DNA from: Cucumis sativus
Lineage: Eukaryota > Streptophyta > Magnoliopsida > Cucurbitales > Cucurbitaceae
NCBI RefSeq assembly: GCF_000004075.3
Contig: NC_026655.2
Location: 26,397,489-26,461,488, forward strand
Direction of reading: 5' to 3'
Length of the DNA: 64,000 bases
In this document: one piece after another, positions 12,401 to 24,282 of the stretch
How the letters are laid out: each line of letters begins with the position of its first letter
Position numbering within the stretch: position 1 is the stretch's first letter
Translations under genes and position numbers: made by a program
Notes under the pieces: model-generated
Told to the model about the DNA's origin: nothing
The model's database searches: none
Seen by the model: the letters and a program-made list of their open reading frames with translations, nothing else

Positions 12401-13367
12401 GTCAACATACTGAAAGTCGCAAGGCCACGTTACTAGATTTCGGGACGACTAAGAATGGAAAGAGCACCAGTGCAATGGCTCTTACTGTTGGTATTCCAGC
12501 AGCTATTGGAGCTTTGGTAATGAGACCTATACTTGTTTTTGTACCACAATCTTGATTAAAGCTTCAACTTTGATTAATGTTGCTACAATTTGTCAATGCA
12601 GCTTTTACTGACAAACAAAATCAAGACTCGTGGTGTTTTAAGGCCCATTGAATCTGAAGTTTATATTCCAGGTTAGAGCTACCATATCACTTTCTAATAT
12701 TTTGGGTTTAAATTTCTTAAATCGTTAATCATGAAATGCATGGAAAATAAGCATTTTGAGTCTTTTACAATGTAAAATATGGTTAGGTTGATGCAACTTC
12801 AACATAACACAATACTAACGTCCCACTATTTGGTTTTTAAAAGTTTGATCCATCTTCTTTCTACTATAGAGTTAGAATTCTTGTCAAACTCTAAAAATAA
12901 AAACAAGTATTTAAAAACTATTTTTTTTCAATTTTCAAAACACAGTTGACATTTTAAAATGTTGCTAAAAAGCATAAATACTTCATAAGAATTTAGAGGT
13001 GAAAGATTTGTTTGTAAGCTTAACCTTCAAAAGCTAAAAGTACAAAAACCAAATGATTATCAAACGAAATAAGTATTTAATAGGAGATTTTCCAAGGCCA
13101 ATAGGGCCAGTCAAGGTCAGCAACCCATGAAGTTGACTAAGAAATTCGCTTTTTGTCAATCGAGCTGACTCGATCTATGGTGAAGGGTTGTATCCAAATT
13201 ATCCAAATTAAGTTCCTTGTTCAATTACTTTAAATCAAACTTACAATTCATAGAAATTATTGAACTTTCTAACCTATTTTTTCCTTTTTTTTTCTTTTGG
13301 TGTTGCTGCAGCCTTGGATCTTTTACAAGCATATGGTTTCAAACTAACAGAGAAGGTTGAATCCTAG
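426..13367 (+). CDS. LKR/SDH: Lysine-ketoglutarate reductase/saccharopine dehydrogenase (bifunctional), 5' end outside window
   Basis: This enzyme starts lysine catabolism: the LKR half condenses lysine with 2-oxoglutarate to saccharopine, and the SDH half splits saccharopine to aminoadipate semialdehyde and glutamate, in the cytosol of plants. Exons: 426-599, 1879-1961, 3242-3358, 4079-4154, 4757-4928, 5129-5225, 5542-5708, 6369-6423, 6514-6654, 7190-7531, 7736-7816, 7983-8048, 9428-9545, 10591-10720, 10953-11032, 11316-11474, 11807-12038, 12132-12240, 12355-12516, 12602-12671, 13312-13367 (stop TAG). They join in one frame and give about 894 residues. Plant proteins are about 1060 residues, so roughly 170 N-terminal residues lie upstream. 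LKR motifs include STPFLSLG, YYAHPDQYRPIFHEKIAPY and DITCDVGGSIEF. The linker is encoded around 5.6-7.3 kb. SDH starts with the dinucleotide-binding motif GAGRVC (about 7376) and includes GEMGLDPGIDHM and SYCGGIPSP. The intron 11475-11806 is GC-AG. AATAAA lies at 13388. Confidence 0.97.
1335..1400 (-). repeat. tRNA-like (SINE-type) repeat copy
   Basis: Read on the minus strand, this LKR/SDH intron segment has an A-box-like TAGCTTAGTGGATGAGGCA (complement of about 1373-1391) followed about 30 bases later by a B-box-like stretch ending TTGATTCTCC. The spacing fits the internal pol III promoter of a tRNA, but no cloverleaf was found. It resembles the copies at 8221, 13870 and 46828. A decayed tRNA-derived SINE head is the likeliest reading; a tRNA pseudogene is the alternative. 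Confidence 0.4.
6059..6348 (+). mobile_element. Solo LTR of a retrotransposon, sense to LKR/SDH
   Basis: The 290-bp element starts TGATGTAG and ends TTACATCA (TG...CA with inverted ends). It is flanked by a perfect 5-bp target duplication, CTATT, at 6054-6058 and 6349-6353. It contains about five imperfect 30-35 bp repeats built on TTTAGGATTAGGATTAG, then a TATA-like CTATAAGTA (6273-6281) and AATAAA (6320-6325), which is the order U3, TATA, poly(A) signal expected in an LTR. A second copy lies inverted at 8783. No internal retrotransposon sequence is present, so it is a solo LTR left by LTR-LTR recombination. It sits in the intron 5709-6368, ending 20 bp before the next exon. Confidence 0.9.
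8221..8293 (-). repeat. tRNA-like (SINE-type) repeat copy
   Basis: The minus strand shows TATAGCTTAACTGATTAAGA, close to the tRNA A box TAGCTCAGTTGGTTAGAGC, and about 30 bases further AAGTTCAAATCCCCCC, a good B box. Total length is near that of a tRNA. It lies in the LKR/SDH intron 8049-9427. The acceptor-arm pairing is poor, so it is called a tRNA-derived repeat and not a functional tRNA. Confidence 0.5.
8783..9047 (-). mobile_element. Solo LTR, antisense to LKR/SDH, same family as 6059-6348
   Basis: Reverse-complemented, this 265-bp stretch starts TGATGTAG, carries the same GGATTAG-rich repeats, a canonical CTATAAATA TATA box, then CTTGTATTCACAACT, AATAAA and TTTGAGTTACAC, in the same order as the copy at 6059. 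Flanks are GTCAC (8778-8782) and GTCAT (9048-9052), a 4/5 match for a target duplication. Its 3' terminal TTACATCA has decayed to TTACACTA. It lies in the LKR/SDH intron 8049-9427, next to a long T run at its left. Confidence 0.85.
12828..13054. mobile_element. Non-autonomous TIR element (MITE-like), LKR/SDH intron
   Basis: The element is bounded by ATTTGGTTTTT and its exact inverse AAAAACCAAAT. The interior is AT-rich and non-coding. Related copies sit at about 27545-27844, 34882-35092 and 52738-53097, all in introns. No target duplication could be recognised, so the superfamily is open. Confidence 0.55.
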
Positions 13368-14868
13368 CTTTGGTTCTTTCCCACATTAATAAAGGGTACA
13401 ATCAACTAGGAAAGTGATATAGTAATAAATAACTAAAGTTCTACTATGGTAACATGTAAATCTATAATCATCTTTATCTAATACTCAAAAAACAACCCTT
13501 AAAAATTATTTATATATGGCCGTTACACTAGAATCTCATTGGAAAATTTTGATCTCTAGCAATTGTAACGATAAAATCCATTAATAGAGTCCTCTGTAGT
13601 TGGAACTCATTTCATGTAATCTCTTCAAACTAAAGCTTTAGAGGAATTTCTATGATGGGGTTGGAGTTTTGGAGTCGTGGATTTTCATGACGAGGCAGAA
13701 TTTTACATTCTATATAAATTTAGCACAAAAAGAACAATGAGTGGCAAGTAATTATCTCCTTTTCACTTTGCTTATCCAGTTGATTGACTCCTTTTATTGC
13801 ACTCGTGTTTCACATTAAAAACTTGAAAAATAAGTGTTAAAGGATATGCAATCTTTTAAGAAATATCTGTGGGCAGTAGTTTCGAACCATTAGATCTTTG
13901 TACCGTAACTGAGTATACTTTTTCGATATCTTTCAAATTATCATTGATGCATTATATTTTCAAATACACATGATGATGCATAATATATTTAACCAACAAA
14001 ATTCCAAAGAGGAAAGGTTAAATACCATATGAAATCAAACTGCTGTATTTTGGTAAATACTTTTAAAAATAACAATAGTTTAATTACTAATCCGCTCAAA
14101 ATCCTATATACTTAATTAACACATCTAATGAGCAACTTACTATCTTTATGAAGGCATTAAGAAAACATTGATTCTTCTCTTTGCAAGTTGGGCATGTGGG
14201 GATCCCATACTCCAACTTGAGGGGAAAATGTCTATTTTCATTTTCTATATATTCTCTTTATTTATCTTCGACTGTACTTCAGGTTTTCAAAAATAATAAG
14301 TTGTATATATTTACATATCATGCTTAATGATAAATAAAAAGATTTCTCCACCTCGTGAATTTTATATAATAGAAGACACTCAAACTGCTTAATCTAAATA
14401 TGAATTACATTTATATTACATTATAAATTCAACCCTTTACGGGTCATCAAACACTCCCCAAGTGTTTAAAGGTATGTAATGATATGTTCCATAACTTTGG
14501 GTCCTAGCTCAAAAGAAGGAATGATTTCTTATTTATCATATTTTACTTGTCTCCACCCGTACAGTTTATTTATGTGATAAGTTACTATTTTACTATATTT
14601 ATAAATAAATAGCTTTGTACACAAAATAATAATAACAATCATAAACTTTGAGCTGATCGAGACAAAATGAGAGAGAGATTATGTTATTTTGTTAGAAAAT
14701 TAAGGAAATTAAATTATGGGATAATGAAAGTTGGGTTTAATGCTAACCCCATAAACAATTACATCAATATTCCTACAACCTCCACCAACCACCAAAATCC
14801 CACATTTCATGTTTTTAAATAAAGCAGCCACTTGTTAAAATATATATTCAACTTCTATTTGCTAAACC
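13368..14868. other. Intergenic, convergent 3' ends of LKR/SDH and HAD gene
   Basis: AT-rich, no coding potential seen. It holds the AATAAA of LKR/SDH at 13388 and a B-box-containing tRNA-like fragment on the minus strand at about 13870-13920 (GGTTCGAAACT). Confidence 0.6.
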
Positions 14869-17765
14869 CTAAGAGGGAAGAACACATGAGGCTAATTGTT
14901 TCTCTACTTCTTCCCAATTATGAACTTTAGTTACCAAAGGAGGCAGATCCCCACACTCAGTCTTGCACCATGGATATGAATTCTCATAGTCAAAAAGTAG
15001 AACTCGAATCCCCGCTTCAGCGCATTCGATTGCGTATCTTGGGTTGTCGTCAATTAGCACACTTGCTCCAAAGGACCTGCCGGTGTGATCGTCCATGACA
15101 ACCAAAAAAATTGAAAACCAACACATCAGTGAATGTTGTTTTACTTAAACAGAATATTCGATTACAGCGTGTGCTTAAATGAGAAAATAAATTATAGATG
15201 TGTAGGATTCGTTGCCATACTTGCATATTTCTGCCTTTGATCTGGATTCTCCATCTAGAGCAAAGTGATTTCCAAAGTGAATCTCCTGAAACAGCCCTTG
15301 GTAGTGCTTCTCGATCCACTCTAGCGTGTGTTCTTTAATTGCATTTTGTCGAGACCTAAAATTAGTTCAAATGAGATCAGTTCATCTATTGGAAGGCAGC
15401 TTCTACCGTATACAATTGATCCAATGTAGTTATACATACGTTACAACTGATAGGTGACAAAATCTCGATAACTTGAGGAGCGTGCTCTGTGCTCCGGGTA
15501 TAGGCCAGATTCCTGTCTTGAAATATGGTGTCTTGAAGAACTCATGAACTCGAATATTGGCTGGAAAGAAGAGAAACAAGAGCGTAAAGATAAATCAATC
15601 CTGAGTTCTCCAAGCATAAAAACCACATAGCTTATTTCAGAGACTATAAGGTTTGCTCAAGAAGTGAAAATCTACAAAAGAAGTATCAGCTGGGAAATAC
15701 GTTAAAATTAGAAGTGTACAATTTGGAGGCTGAAATTTTGTAGATCCCAAGATTAACTAACAAACATAAGATCAAAAACCTTTCCCATCAACACACAATG
15801 GGAGACTTCGTACCATTGTTTTCAAAGAGCAAGGCGCACCCCAAGGCGGGTCCCTTGTATCGCTTAAAAACAAAAGGCTTTGAGCTCCCCATAACAAACA
15901 AAATTCATTTCCATCAACCTTCGAAAGTGTATCATTTAAACAGTTTCAGATTCCTTTTCGAACTGCAAATCATTCATTTCATACCTTCAGTCAAAGAGAC
16001 CGCAATAGAGAAAATGTTTTGAGACAATTTCTCAAAACATTAGATTGTAGTGTTTTCTAAAAGCACAAATTCAATAGACAAGATTAGAAAAAAGAGCACT
16101 CATACTTCGAACATAATGATAACATGATCCCAAACCATTTTGCTTTCAAAATTGTTACTAAAAAAATCAGTAATTTTCCTATGAATGTTCTTTCAAGATC
16201 AAGAACAAATTACAATATATTATTTTGGAACACATACGCGCACACACACAAATTCTTAGTAAGAAAGTGCACACAAACTGGCCTTAATACTCAAATACAT
16301 TATAAAAATGCTGGAATCAAGTATTCAACTAAGAAAAGATCATAAAATCGACCATTTCACCATTATGCTTCCTATTACAAAATCTGGTGTCAGCAAACCT
16401 ACAATTTCAGACTCATTCAACATGCAAAGCTTGGAAATAGTAAAAAGAAATATTTTTAAAAAGAGAATAAATATCTCCACATGCAACCATCAATGAGTCA
16501 ACTCAGGAAAAATAATATATAACTAAAAAGCCATCTTGATTCTTATCAAAAAGAAAAAAAGAAAGAAAAAAAGCCATCTTGATACAGATGACAAGTGACT
16601 AAAAGTCAATCCCAAAAAATTGTACCTTCATCACGAGAGCACTTCCATATCTGAAACAGAAACGAAAGTCTAAGTCAAACTGATGCAAACTAGATGTTTC
16701 CCAGACATCAATCTATAATCAAAAGGAAATCCCAAAAATTAAGACAAAGAAACATAACCATACCCTGAAGAATTCATAGACATGATACTCTGAAACTGAA
16801 TGATTTGAAGAATAACGATCAGCAACAAACTTGTTAAGAGCCGAGACAAAGTTTCCCAAAACTACACAACAAAAAGAAACAAGCATTCGATCAGAGTACA
16901 AGAGACAAAACATGAGCGACAGTTAATTAGCATAAACCAAAATTTCATCTCAAATCAAGTACAGTCTAGAAATAAGTAGCCATTTTATTCCTAGCACATG
17001 GAATGATCATGCAAAGTCATTAGCTAATGTTAGTGTTACTCAAATCTAATTATCTAAGTCGTCAATGAATAAATATATTAATTAATTAATCTAAGTCAAC
17101 AGTTCCCATGGATTTAGTAATTATATAAGTTTCAGTTGGATTTTTCCTCTCTGTCACATGACATCAAACCCACTTGTAAACAGAGAATTCGGAGGACGAA
17201 GAAGGAGGAGGAGGAGGAGGAGAAGAAGAAACAGCTCTACAGTAGAGAAAGCCAGAGAAACAAGAAATCAAAATCCAAGGAAGGAGATGAAAGAAAAGCA
17301 CAAACCCTCATCGATGTCAACAGCAACAACAAGTTTATCCCTGGAAGATATTTCATGGAACGTTAAAGGATTTCCCCATTTGGGCTCCTCATGAACAGAA
17401 GAAGAAAATCTACGATCAATTCCATCAACTAAATTATCAACACTGTTAAGCAGCTGTGGACGACGAGCAAGTGTTGGACCCTTAGCATTGAACCCAAACG
17501 AGCCGTTACTGTAATTATCTTGGGGAGATTGAGCACAAGCTTTAAGACTAAATCCAGTGCATCTATTTCCTGAAAACCCACGAAGAACAAGCTCTCCAGT
17601 AATGGGTAATCCACAACATCGTTCAAATAGCAATTGTTGAGGAGCACGATGCGGTTGCATATCAAAATGAGATAATCGAAGATTTTGCGTCATGGAGTAA
17701 GCTGCCATTAAAGGAAATCGAGCATAGTACAGTATTTGATTGAAGGAGCGTCGACAATTTAACAT
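14869..17765 (-). CDS. HAD-superfamily hydrolase, 5'(3')-nucleotidase (NT5C)-like
   Basis: Six exons on the minus strand: 17306-17765, 16764-16861, 16626-16650, 15440-15560, 15221-15355, 14869-15076, giving 348 residues. HAD motifs are in order: motif I DIDEVLG (nucleophile Asp150, Asp152, split across exons 1/2), motif II VVTSR (Thr235/Ser236), motif III Lys275 or Lys280, motif IV LIDDN (Asp289, Asp290). This set supports Mg-dependent phosphatase chemistry; the substrate is not shown, and the nucleotidase label is by family resemblance. The first about 145 residues have no recognised domain, so an organelle-targeting extension is possible. I chose the ATG at 17765; the frame is open about 70 bp further upstream but with no ATG there. 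Exon 3 is only 25 nt. A 5'UTR intron with donor CAG/GTTCGT near 18068 is plausible. A short upstream ORF begins at 17851. Confidence 0.85.
17195..17232. repeat. (GGA)n/(GAA)n microsatellite
   Basis: A purine tract of GGA then GAA triplets lies in intron 1 of the HAD gene, so the transcript carries it as a pyrimidine tract. It is open on the plus strand and yields spurious Arg/Glu-rich ORFs. Confidence 0.85.
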
Positions 17766-20700
17766 AAATTTCTTCAATGACGAATCGAATGGAATGGAAT
17801 CGAATCTCACATTTCTCCACCGCCACAATAACAATAAACAATTAGAAACATATGGTAAACCCTAAAACAACAAAAACAAAATAATAATAATAATTAACAA
17901 TTTAAACTATAACAAAAAAAATAAACGACAAATCACCAATGAAATTAAACGACGACAATCACTCAGCCTGGAAATCACGCGCAGAAATCCACATACAGCT
18001 CAATCAAAATCAAGCAAAAGAATCAAAACAATAACTAATGATTCGATATGCAAAAGGTAAAAACGAACCTGAATCGAGTAGCAATGAAGCTGGAGAAAGT
18101 GTTGAATGACAATAATCAATCAAAAACTAAGAACCCCGATTGGGGAATGAAGCTGAAATCGGAAAAATCCGGGGTTGAGATTGTTGAGCAGAAACAGTGA
18201 ATTGTTTCCCTTATATAAAAAAAGGTGGTGAATGAAGAAACCGAATAGGAAAAGGAATAGAATTTGAAGAAATTCAAAATCAAGGCGTGGGTTCAGTCCC
18301 CACAACCAAAAAGTTGATGAATTTATTGAAAGTTCCATTCGAAAAATCGGGGATTTTGATCCTTTGTTCTTTCTGCTCAATGATTTGAAATCTCATTTTT
18401 CATGAACAAAACGAAGGAAATCCCAAATATAAAAAATTAAAAATAAAAATAAAAATAAAATAAAATGTATAAATTTATACAAAAAGAATGTAAGGTTTGT
18501 TTATGTTTTCTAAATTCTAACAATATCTAAATTTCAAATTGTCTAATATATTAGTAGATAATACAATATGTTTTAGTTCATCAACCTCGATATTTTATTA
18601 TAGATTTTGTATCATAAAACTAGTTTTCTCCTTTTTCAAATTTTCCTAAAATGTTAAAATTTTCTCGAGTTTTGCCATACACACATTAAATTTTCCTTAG
18701 TTAAATTAAATCTAATTTTCCTTAGTTAAATTAAATCTATACTATCAAGTACTAAAAATATAATTGGTAAACTATGTAACTTTATCGAACATCAATCAAA
18801 TGTTTTAAAAACCGCTAATTCTACTCAAATTTAATTTGTATTATAGTCTTATCAACTTAACTTAATTATGGAACATATAAATTAGAATGAAATATTATAG
18901 AAGAAACATTAATTGAAAAATAGGCGTAAATCTCACTTTTCAATTTTCTCATAAAAAAGATTAGTTACAATCTAGTAGATGTGGATCTAATATTTACAAA
19001 CAGAAAAAACCCAAAACAATCCATACCATCTATTTTTTTTTTTTTTTTAGTTTTTTTTTTTTAAAAATTTTTTAATTAATTCAATAATTTTAGAAAAATA
19101 TTGTTTTTAATTTATTTTAAAAATTAATTTTAATTAAATATTAATTGTGATTAGAAAAATATTGTTTTTAATTTATTTTAAATATTAATTCTTCTTTTAT
19201 TAGTTTTCACCTTTTCAAATATTTTATTTTAAAACTAATGTACCTATATCTAAAATATTTATGATAAAATCGAGTTAAATAAATCTCTAAAAAATCTAAT
19301 TTTATTAAATTTATAAAAAAAAATCAAATCAAATCATTTAATATTAAATTAAATAATTTTAAATCTTTAAATAACCTAAAAAAAATGTATAATATTTTTT
19401 TTAAGTATTTAATGTTTGAGTGTATAAGAATTTTCTTTAAAAAAATCAATTTAATGACGATATTTAATTTTTTCTCTTTTTCTTTTTTATTTTTATATCT
19501 TTGATTGATCCATTATAATTTTTATCATTTTTGTTGCTCTATAAAACAACAATTCTCTAATTTAGAAAGAGGAAAAAAAAACATAATGTTTAAGAAAACT
19601 GAGAATGTTGATGAAAAACAGTAATGTATTTTTTGAATTATATCAATGATAGTCTTCTATTATGATGGTAGCATATATTAATGACTATCAGAATTTGTTA
19701 TAGGTTGTAAGTATTTTGTAAAATTTGTTATTTTTAAAAAATTTCCTACTCTAAAAACAAGCATGAAAATTTATTGAGATTTATAAATTTGAAAGTATAA
19801 GGACTAAAGTAGATACCAAAAATTTAAAGACTAAATAGTTACAAACTTGAAAGTACAAAAACTAAATTGTTACATCAAACATCATACTAAATCTACTAAA
19901 TCGTTACAAATAAAAAACTAAACTAAATTGTTATTTTAGAAAAGTTTAGGGACCAAAAAGTGTTGTTCAAATTAAAATTAATTTTTAAAATATATATTAT
20001 TTATTTTTAAAGTTTGCACTGTTTTCCTATCTTGATTTTGTTCCAAAAGTTCTATCTAAAACCATATTTGAATTATTTATAAAAGTTTAAGGTATTATGG
20101 TTACTTTTGAAAGTACGCGCATGTTTTAAAAATGTCCAACTATATATTTTATAATTTAATTATAAAATTTAGAGAAAAATATAACGATCGAGATGAATAT
20201 ATTATACAACTTAGTGTAGTTCATCTATTAACATAAATGTTATTTATCGATATGAAATATGTCTTTTTTATTTCAAAATTAAAAGTTGGAGTTTTCACCT
20301 AAAAGCATCTACCCATGAAATGCTCCAGGAAAAGCACTCAATTGTAATAATATAAAACTAAAAATTTGTTATGTCATTTCAAATTGATCACCATATAAAT
20401 ATTCTCCATGTTTTTGTAGTGCATGAATTTGTTTTACATTGTAATAGCATATTACATTGATAACTCGCATGATGCCGATTTGTATTTGATAAGACCTTAA
20501 AAAAAGCTCGCAATCACTTAGAGGTTCAAATTTCTATATGTTTCAAGAAAATTGTAATTTATTCTAAATTTTAAAAAAAATTATAATTTCACTTGAGTGG
20601 TAAATAGGAGTATCTGATTCTTTGGTTGAGAATGTTAAGATCTATTTCGATTGATTAATAAAAAAATGTTTTTTAATCAAACTATTACATAAGGGAAATT

Positions 20701-20901
20701 ATAAAAAATGGCAAATTCAATAAAATATTTTCAGGAGTAAAATTTCAGATTTTATTAATAATAAACATTAATAGACACTGATATGCTTCTATAAATGGTA
20801 TTGATAGATAGTGGTAGAAGTCTCACAGTTTCTATCACTAATAAAATCCAAAATTTTACTATAACTTGTAAATATTTTAATTATTTTTGCTATTTTTAAA
20901 A
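20701..20901. repeat. Dispersed AT-rich inverted-end repeat (TTTGCTATTTTT family)
   Basis: The ends are roughly inverse: AAAAAATGGCAAATTCA at the left and ATTTTTGCTATTTTTAAA at the right, with TGATAGATAGTGGTAGAAG and TCTATCACTAATAAAATCC inside. The same layout recurs at 44061-44252 and 44373-44524. Non-coding, MITE-like. Confidence 0.55.
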
Positions 20902-23524
20902 ATGTTCAAATTTATAATTTTTTTAAAAGTGTTTCAAAACATATTTTCGAGTGATTGTCAAACATTTTAATATTTTCGAAAAATTAGAGCAAATGTATTA
21001 TTGCTATATGTCAATTGGGGTAAGTTTCAACAAATAACCTCACATGATTAAAGTAGTTGAACATTGTGTGTGATGTAATGTTATATATATATAGATATAT
21101 ATATGAAAATTCAACCCCATGCAATTTAACATTGACCATCCAAAAGAAATGCTTTAGTTTATGAGAATTTATTCTACGGTAACAAATGGATGAAGATGAA
21201 AAGAGAGGGACAATCGAAGTGGATTACTCACACACCGACTTAGTTTTGATGCACCATCTACTTTGTAATTGCCTTTGAAAGATTGTTAGAGAATATTAGA
21301 ATGTGTTATTTGATTGTATGTACAAAAATATTTTATCTACTTTATCATTTTTAACTATTCTCTCAAAATTACCAAACACTATTTTATTTCAACTCTCGTA
21401 ATTACGACTACTTTTTTATAAGATATTGTAACTAAAGTGTGGAAGGAGAATTGAGTCTATTTGGTCGAGAAGATAGTACAAACACTACATCAATATTAGT
21501 TGAACTACGATCACGTCTGATGGATGGATAAATACAACTTGTTCAAATTATGATCCAATTTTTGAGTGTGGTACTAAGCACATGGAAAGGTACAAAGTAA
21601 AACTATGCTTCCAATTTTGGATACAAACCCAAAAACAACTTTATAAGTGGTTAACCAATGGGGGAATTGGTGAGAGATCATGTCAACACAAAAATGGGAA
21701 AAGTTACAACTTCTTTAATTAGCAACAATATCCATTGAATCTGAGGATAGAACTTTCAGCTTATCTTTGCTTCATTCATTCATTAATTCATTCATTATCA
21801 TTCCATCAACAAACTTTTTAACTTTCATGGGAAGTGCCAAAGTGTAATCCATTCAACTTCATGATTTCTTTCTTTCTTTTGGATAAGATGGTTTAGGTTT
21901 ATCTATTCAATTCAATCCATCTTTTTTTTATTAGTAATATTTGAAAATATTGTTGTTGTTTTCTTTACGTGGATAAGAAATACGAGAATGTCGAACTAAT
22001 AAATTGTTGTACCATGACGAACCACTATCTAAAAGCAATTACGACCGACCTTGATGTTAATTAACACAACTTCATTATTCTGACATTCACTCGTCAGAAC
22101 AAGGAATAGGAAACAAAAATGAAAGACTGAGGTTACCCAAACTTGTCCAACCAATCAGATGCGCAACGCAAGTGTATGGTGATAGAGTTATGCTGTCACC
22201 ACCAACATATTTTATATCTCACGCATACATTTCTTTGGTATCTGTACTCACTCATCTCTTCTAAAACTATCAGTGTGGGACAAGGAAAATTAACTTTGTT
22301 GATGGGCCTTAAAGGACAGTTGCAATGCAAGTATAAAATTTAGATTGAATGTATTAGCAAATATAGCAACATTTAAAAAAAAAATTATAACTATATAGCA
22401 AAATTTGTCAAAGTCTATCAATGTTATCATATTGATCTATAGTCAATATAACTCTTCAATGATCAATATATATGCACCTTTTTGTAATTTTACTTTTGAT
22501 TATTGTTAATAGAATTTTACTAGATAAAAGTTTTAAATCTAAAACCTAATAATAATAATAAAAAAATGTGTAAAAAAGAGCAAATTTGACCAAATATTTA
22601 CAAGCTATAGCAAGTGACATTTTGTTATTTTTAATTTGCTATCACTTATAGATATTTTAATTTATTTTATTCTCTATAAAAAAAAGTTATTCTTCAACTG
22701 TTAGATTTTTTTTTACAAATATGAAAATAGTCTTATTTTTATTTAAAAAAACGTGAAATATCTTCCTCATCTTTAGAATCATTTATCAATATCTTTTAAT
22801 AAGGAGTCAAAAGATCTTTTTTAAATATCTCATATTTAGGAATATTTGATTATAAGTTTATAAGTTCATCTTTGACTCTTTAAAAAGATGAAGTTCTATG
22901 AAAGTAAAATTATTCTTCACAACTGTGTTCAACCGTTTATATTTTTGTAAAAGTTGTATCAACACTCTCATCACTTCCACTCCATTCTTTCTCCCATTCA
23001 AATCCAAATATATCCTCCCTTCTTCCACTCTCCACCCCACCTATTTGTTGGGCTCCGCCATCATGATGCACTTTGGCGAGACACTCTTCCTGGCCATCCA
23101 TTTGCTTCTCTGAGTAGTAAACTTGGATGATTTTTAAGAATATGGTTTAAGAGTAGATAACAAAACAAAGAAAAAGAAAGTCAATCATGTCAAGAACTCC
23201 ACCATCAAACCAATGTTGCAGAAAGATCAAAGAGCAAAAGCCCCGTCTCTGTGGTTACCTCAGAAACCCTTTTCTTAATTAAGAACTTTGTTAACTCCCC
23301 AAATGCAAGAAAAGTAGCTAATGATTGTGGAACTTCTTTTCCAAATTGCTGAACAACCATCCATTTCATAATTGCTTGCTTGGTTGTGTGTGTGTTTCTT
23401 ATCATCAGTCCTTTTATGTTCTATGTTCTTCTTGTGTGTAAACTGCTATGTTTTCTGTTTGTGTTTTGTTGAATAATAATATGGTAGTCATTCACGTGTA
23501 AATTTAAATTTGAGAAAAAGTGAA

Positions 23525-23745
23525 CCTGCAAAGCAAAAAAAAGGGACTCCCATGCCTAAGTCAGTAAGAGAATTATAGAATAAATTCGAAACTCTTAGCG
23601 ACCTTATGTAGAACCATAATGGTGTATTTATACCTGCAAAACAAGGAAAAAGGTTCTGATGCCTAAGTCAGTACAAGAATTATATAACAGAGAATAGTTT
23701 AGAAGTTCTCATGTACCTTGTATGTAACGGGAATGGTGTATTTAT
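23525..23745. repeat. Tandem duplication, about 107-115 bp unit
   Basis: Two adjacent diverged copies each run from CCTGCAAARCAA through TGCCTAAGTCAGTA to GGTGTATTTATA (23525-23633 and 23632-23745). The motif order, with an inverted TATAAATACACC, recalls an LTR edge, but no full element could be delimited. Confidence 0.6.
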
Positions 23746-23838
23746 AAGAGATTTAATATAAAATTTATGTTTGTCCAACTAGAATATATGTGAACCAGCG
23801 ATGATAGTGATCTTGATTCTTGTAGAGATACAACCAGC

Positions 23839-23991
23839 GATGGAAGCATTGGCTACGATTTAGGAAAAAAGTTTTACTTTTCTAGAGAACAGTGGGATCA
23901 TCAACCATTTAACTTGTGGAAACATGCTGGAAAACGTCTTTAATGGATTAATGTAAAAGATTTTTCCTAAATCATAGTCAATGCTTCCATC
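23839..23991. repeat. Foldback: inverted repeat, 39-bp arms
   Basis: Arm 23839-23877 (GATGGAAGCATTGGCTACG...) is the inverse complement of 23953-23991 with only a few mismatches; the loop is about 75 bp. No ORF spans it. It lies about 300 bp downstream of the DUF789 remnant on that gene's strand. Confidence 0.8.
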
Positions 23992-24282
23992 ACTGTGCTC
24001 ACAAGTCAGCCTACCAAATAAAAAGAAACAAAGAATGAGCCAACTTCTGGGGAAAACCAATGTTCTCGTACGTTAAGAATGGTAGGAAAAGTTCTTGATC
24101 ATCACATCTAAAAAGAAACCCACAGTAGAGTAGAAGATAAGTCTTGGTAAAATGACTCTCACACTCACAGTTCATTAAACACATATATATTCCACTCAAC
24201 CTGGAAATCACGCACAGAAATCCACATACAAAAAGAATTCATACTCATGAGGGTTAACATATTCCACTCGAAGGTCAAGTAC

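Larger units (their letters stand above)
18400..24190. other. Intergenic, AT-rich, repeat-derived
   Basis: No gene was supported. Contents seen: a 25-bp perfect tandem duplication (18689-18713/18714-18738); a diverged 60-bp-period duplication around 19092 and 19152; TTTGCTATTTTT-family repeats (about 19635-19740, 20701-20901, 22355-22660); an AT microsatellite near 21085; a roughly 110-bp tandem duplication (23525-23745); and a foldback at 23839-23991. Confidence 0.6.

Noticed and set aside
17158-17394. Plus-strand ORF rich in Arg/Glu
   Set aside because: It reads a GGA/GAA microsatellite antisense to intron 1 and exon 1 of the HAD gene; no domain.
22898-23113. 71-residue ORF ending near 23113
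   Set aside because: No family resemblance, no splice partners, AT-rich surroundings.
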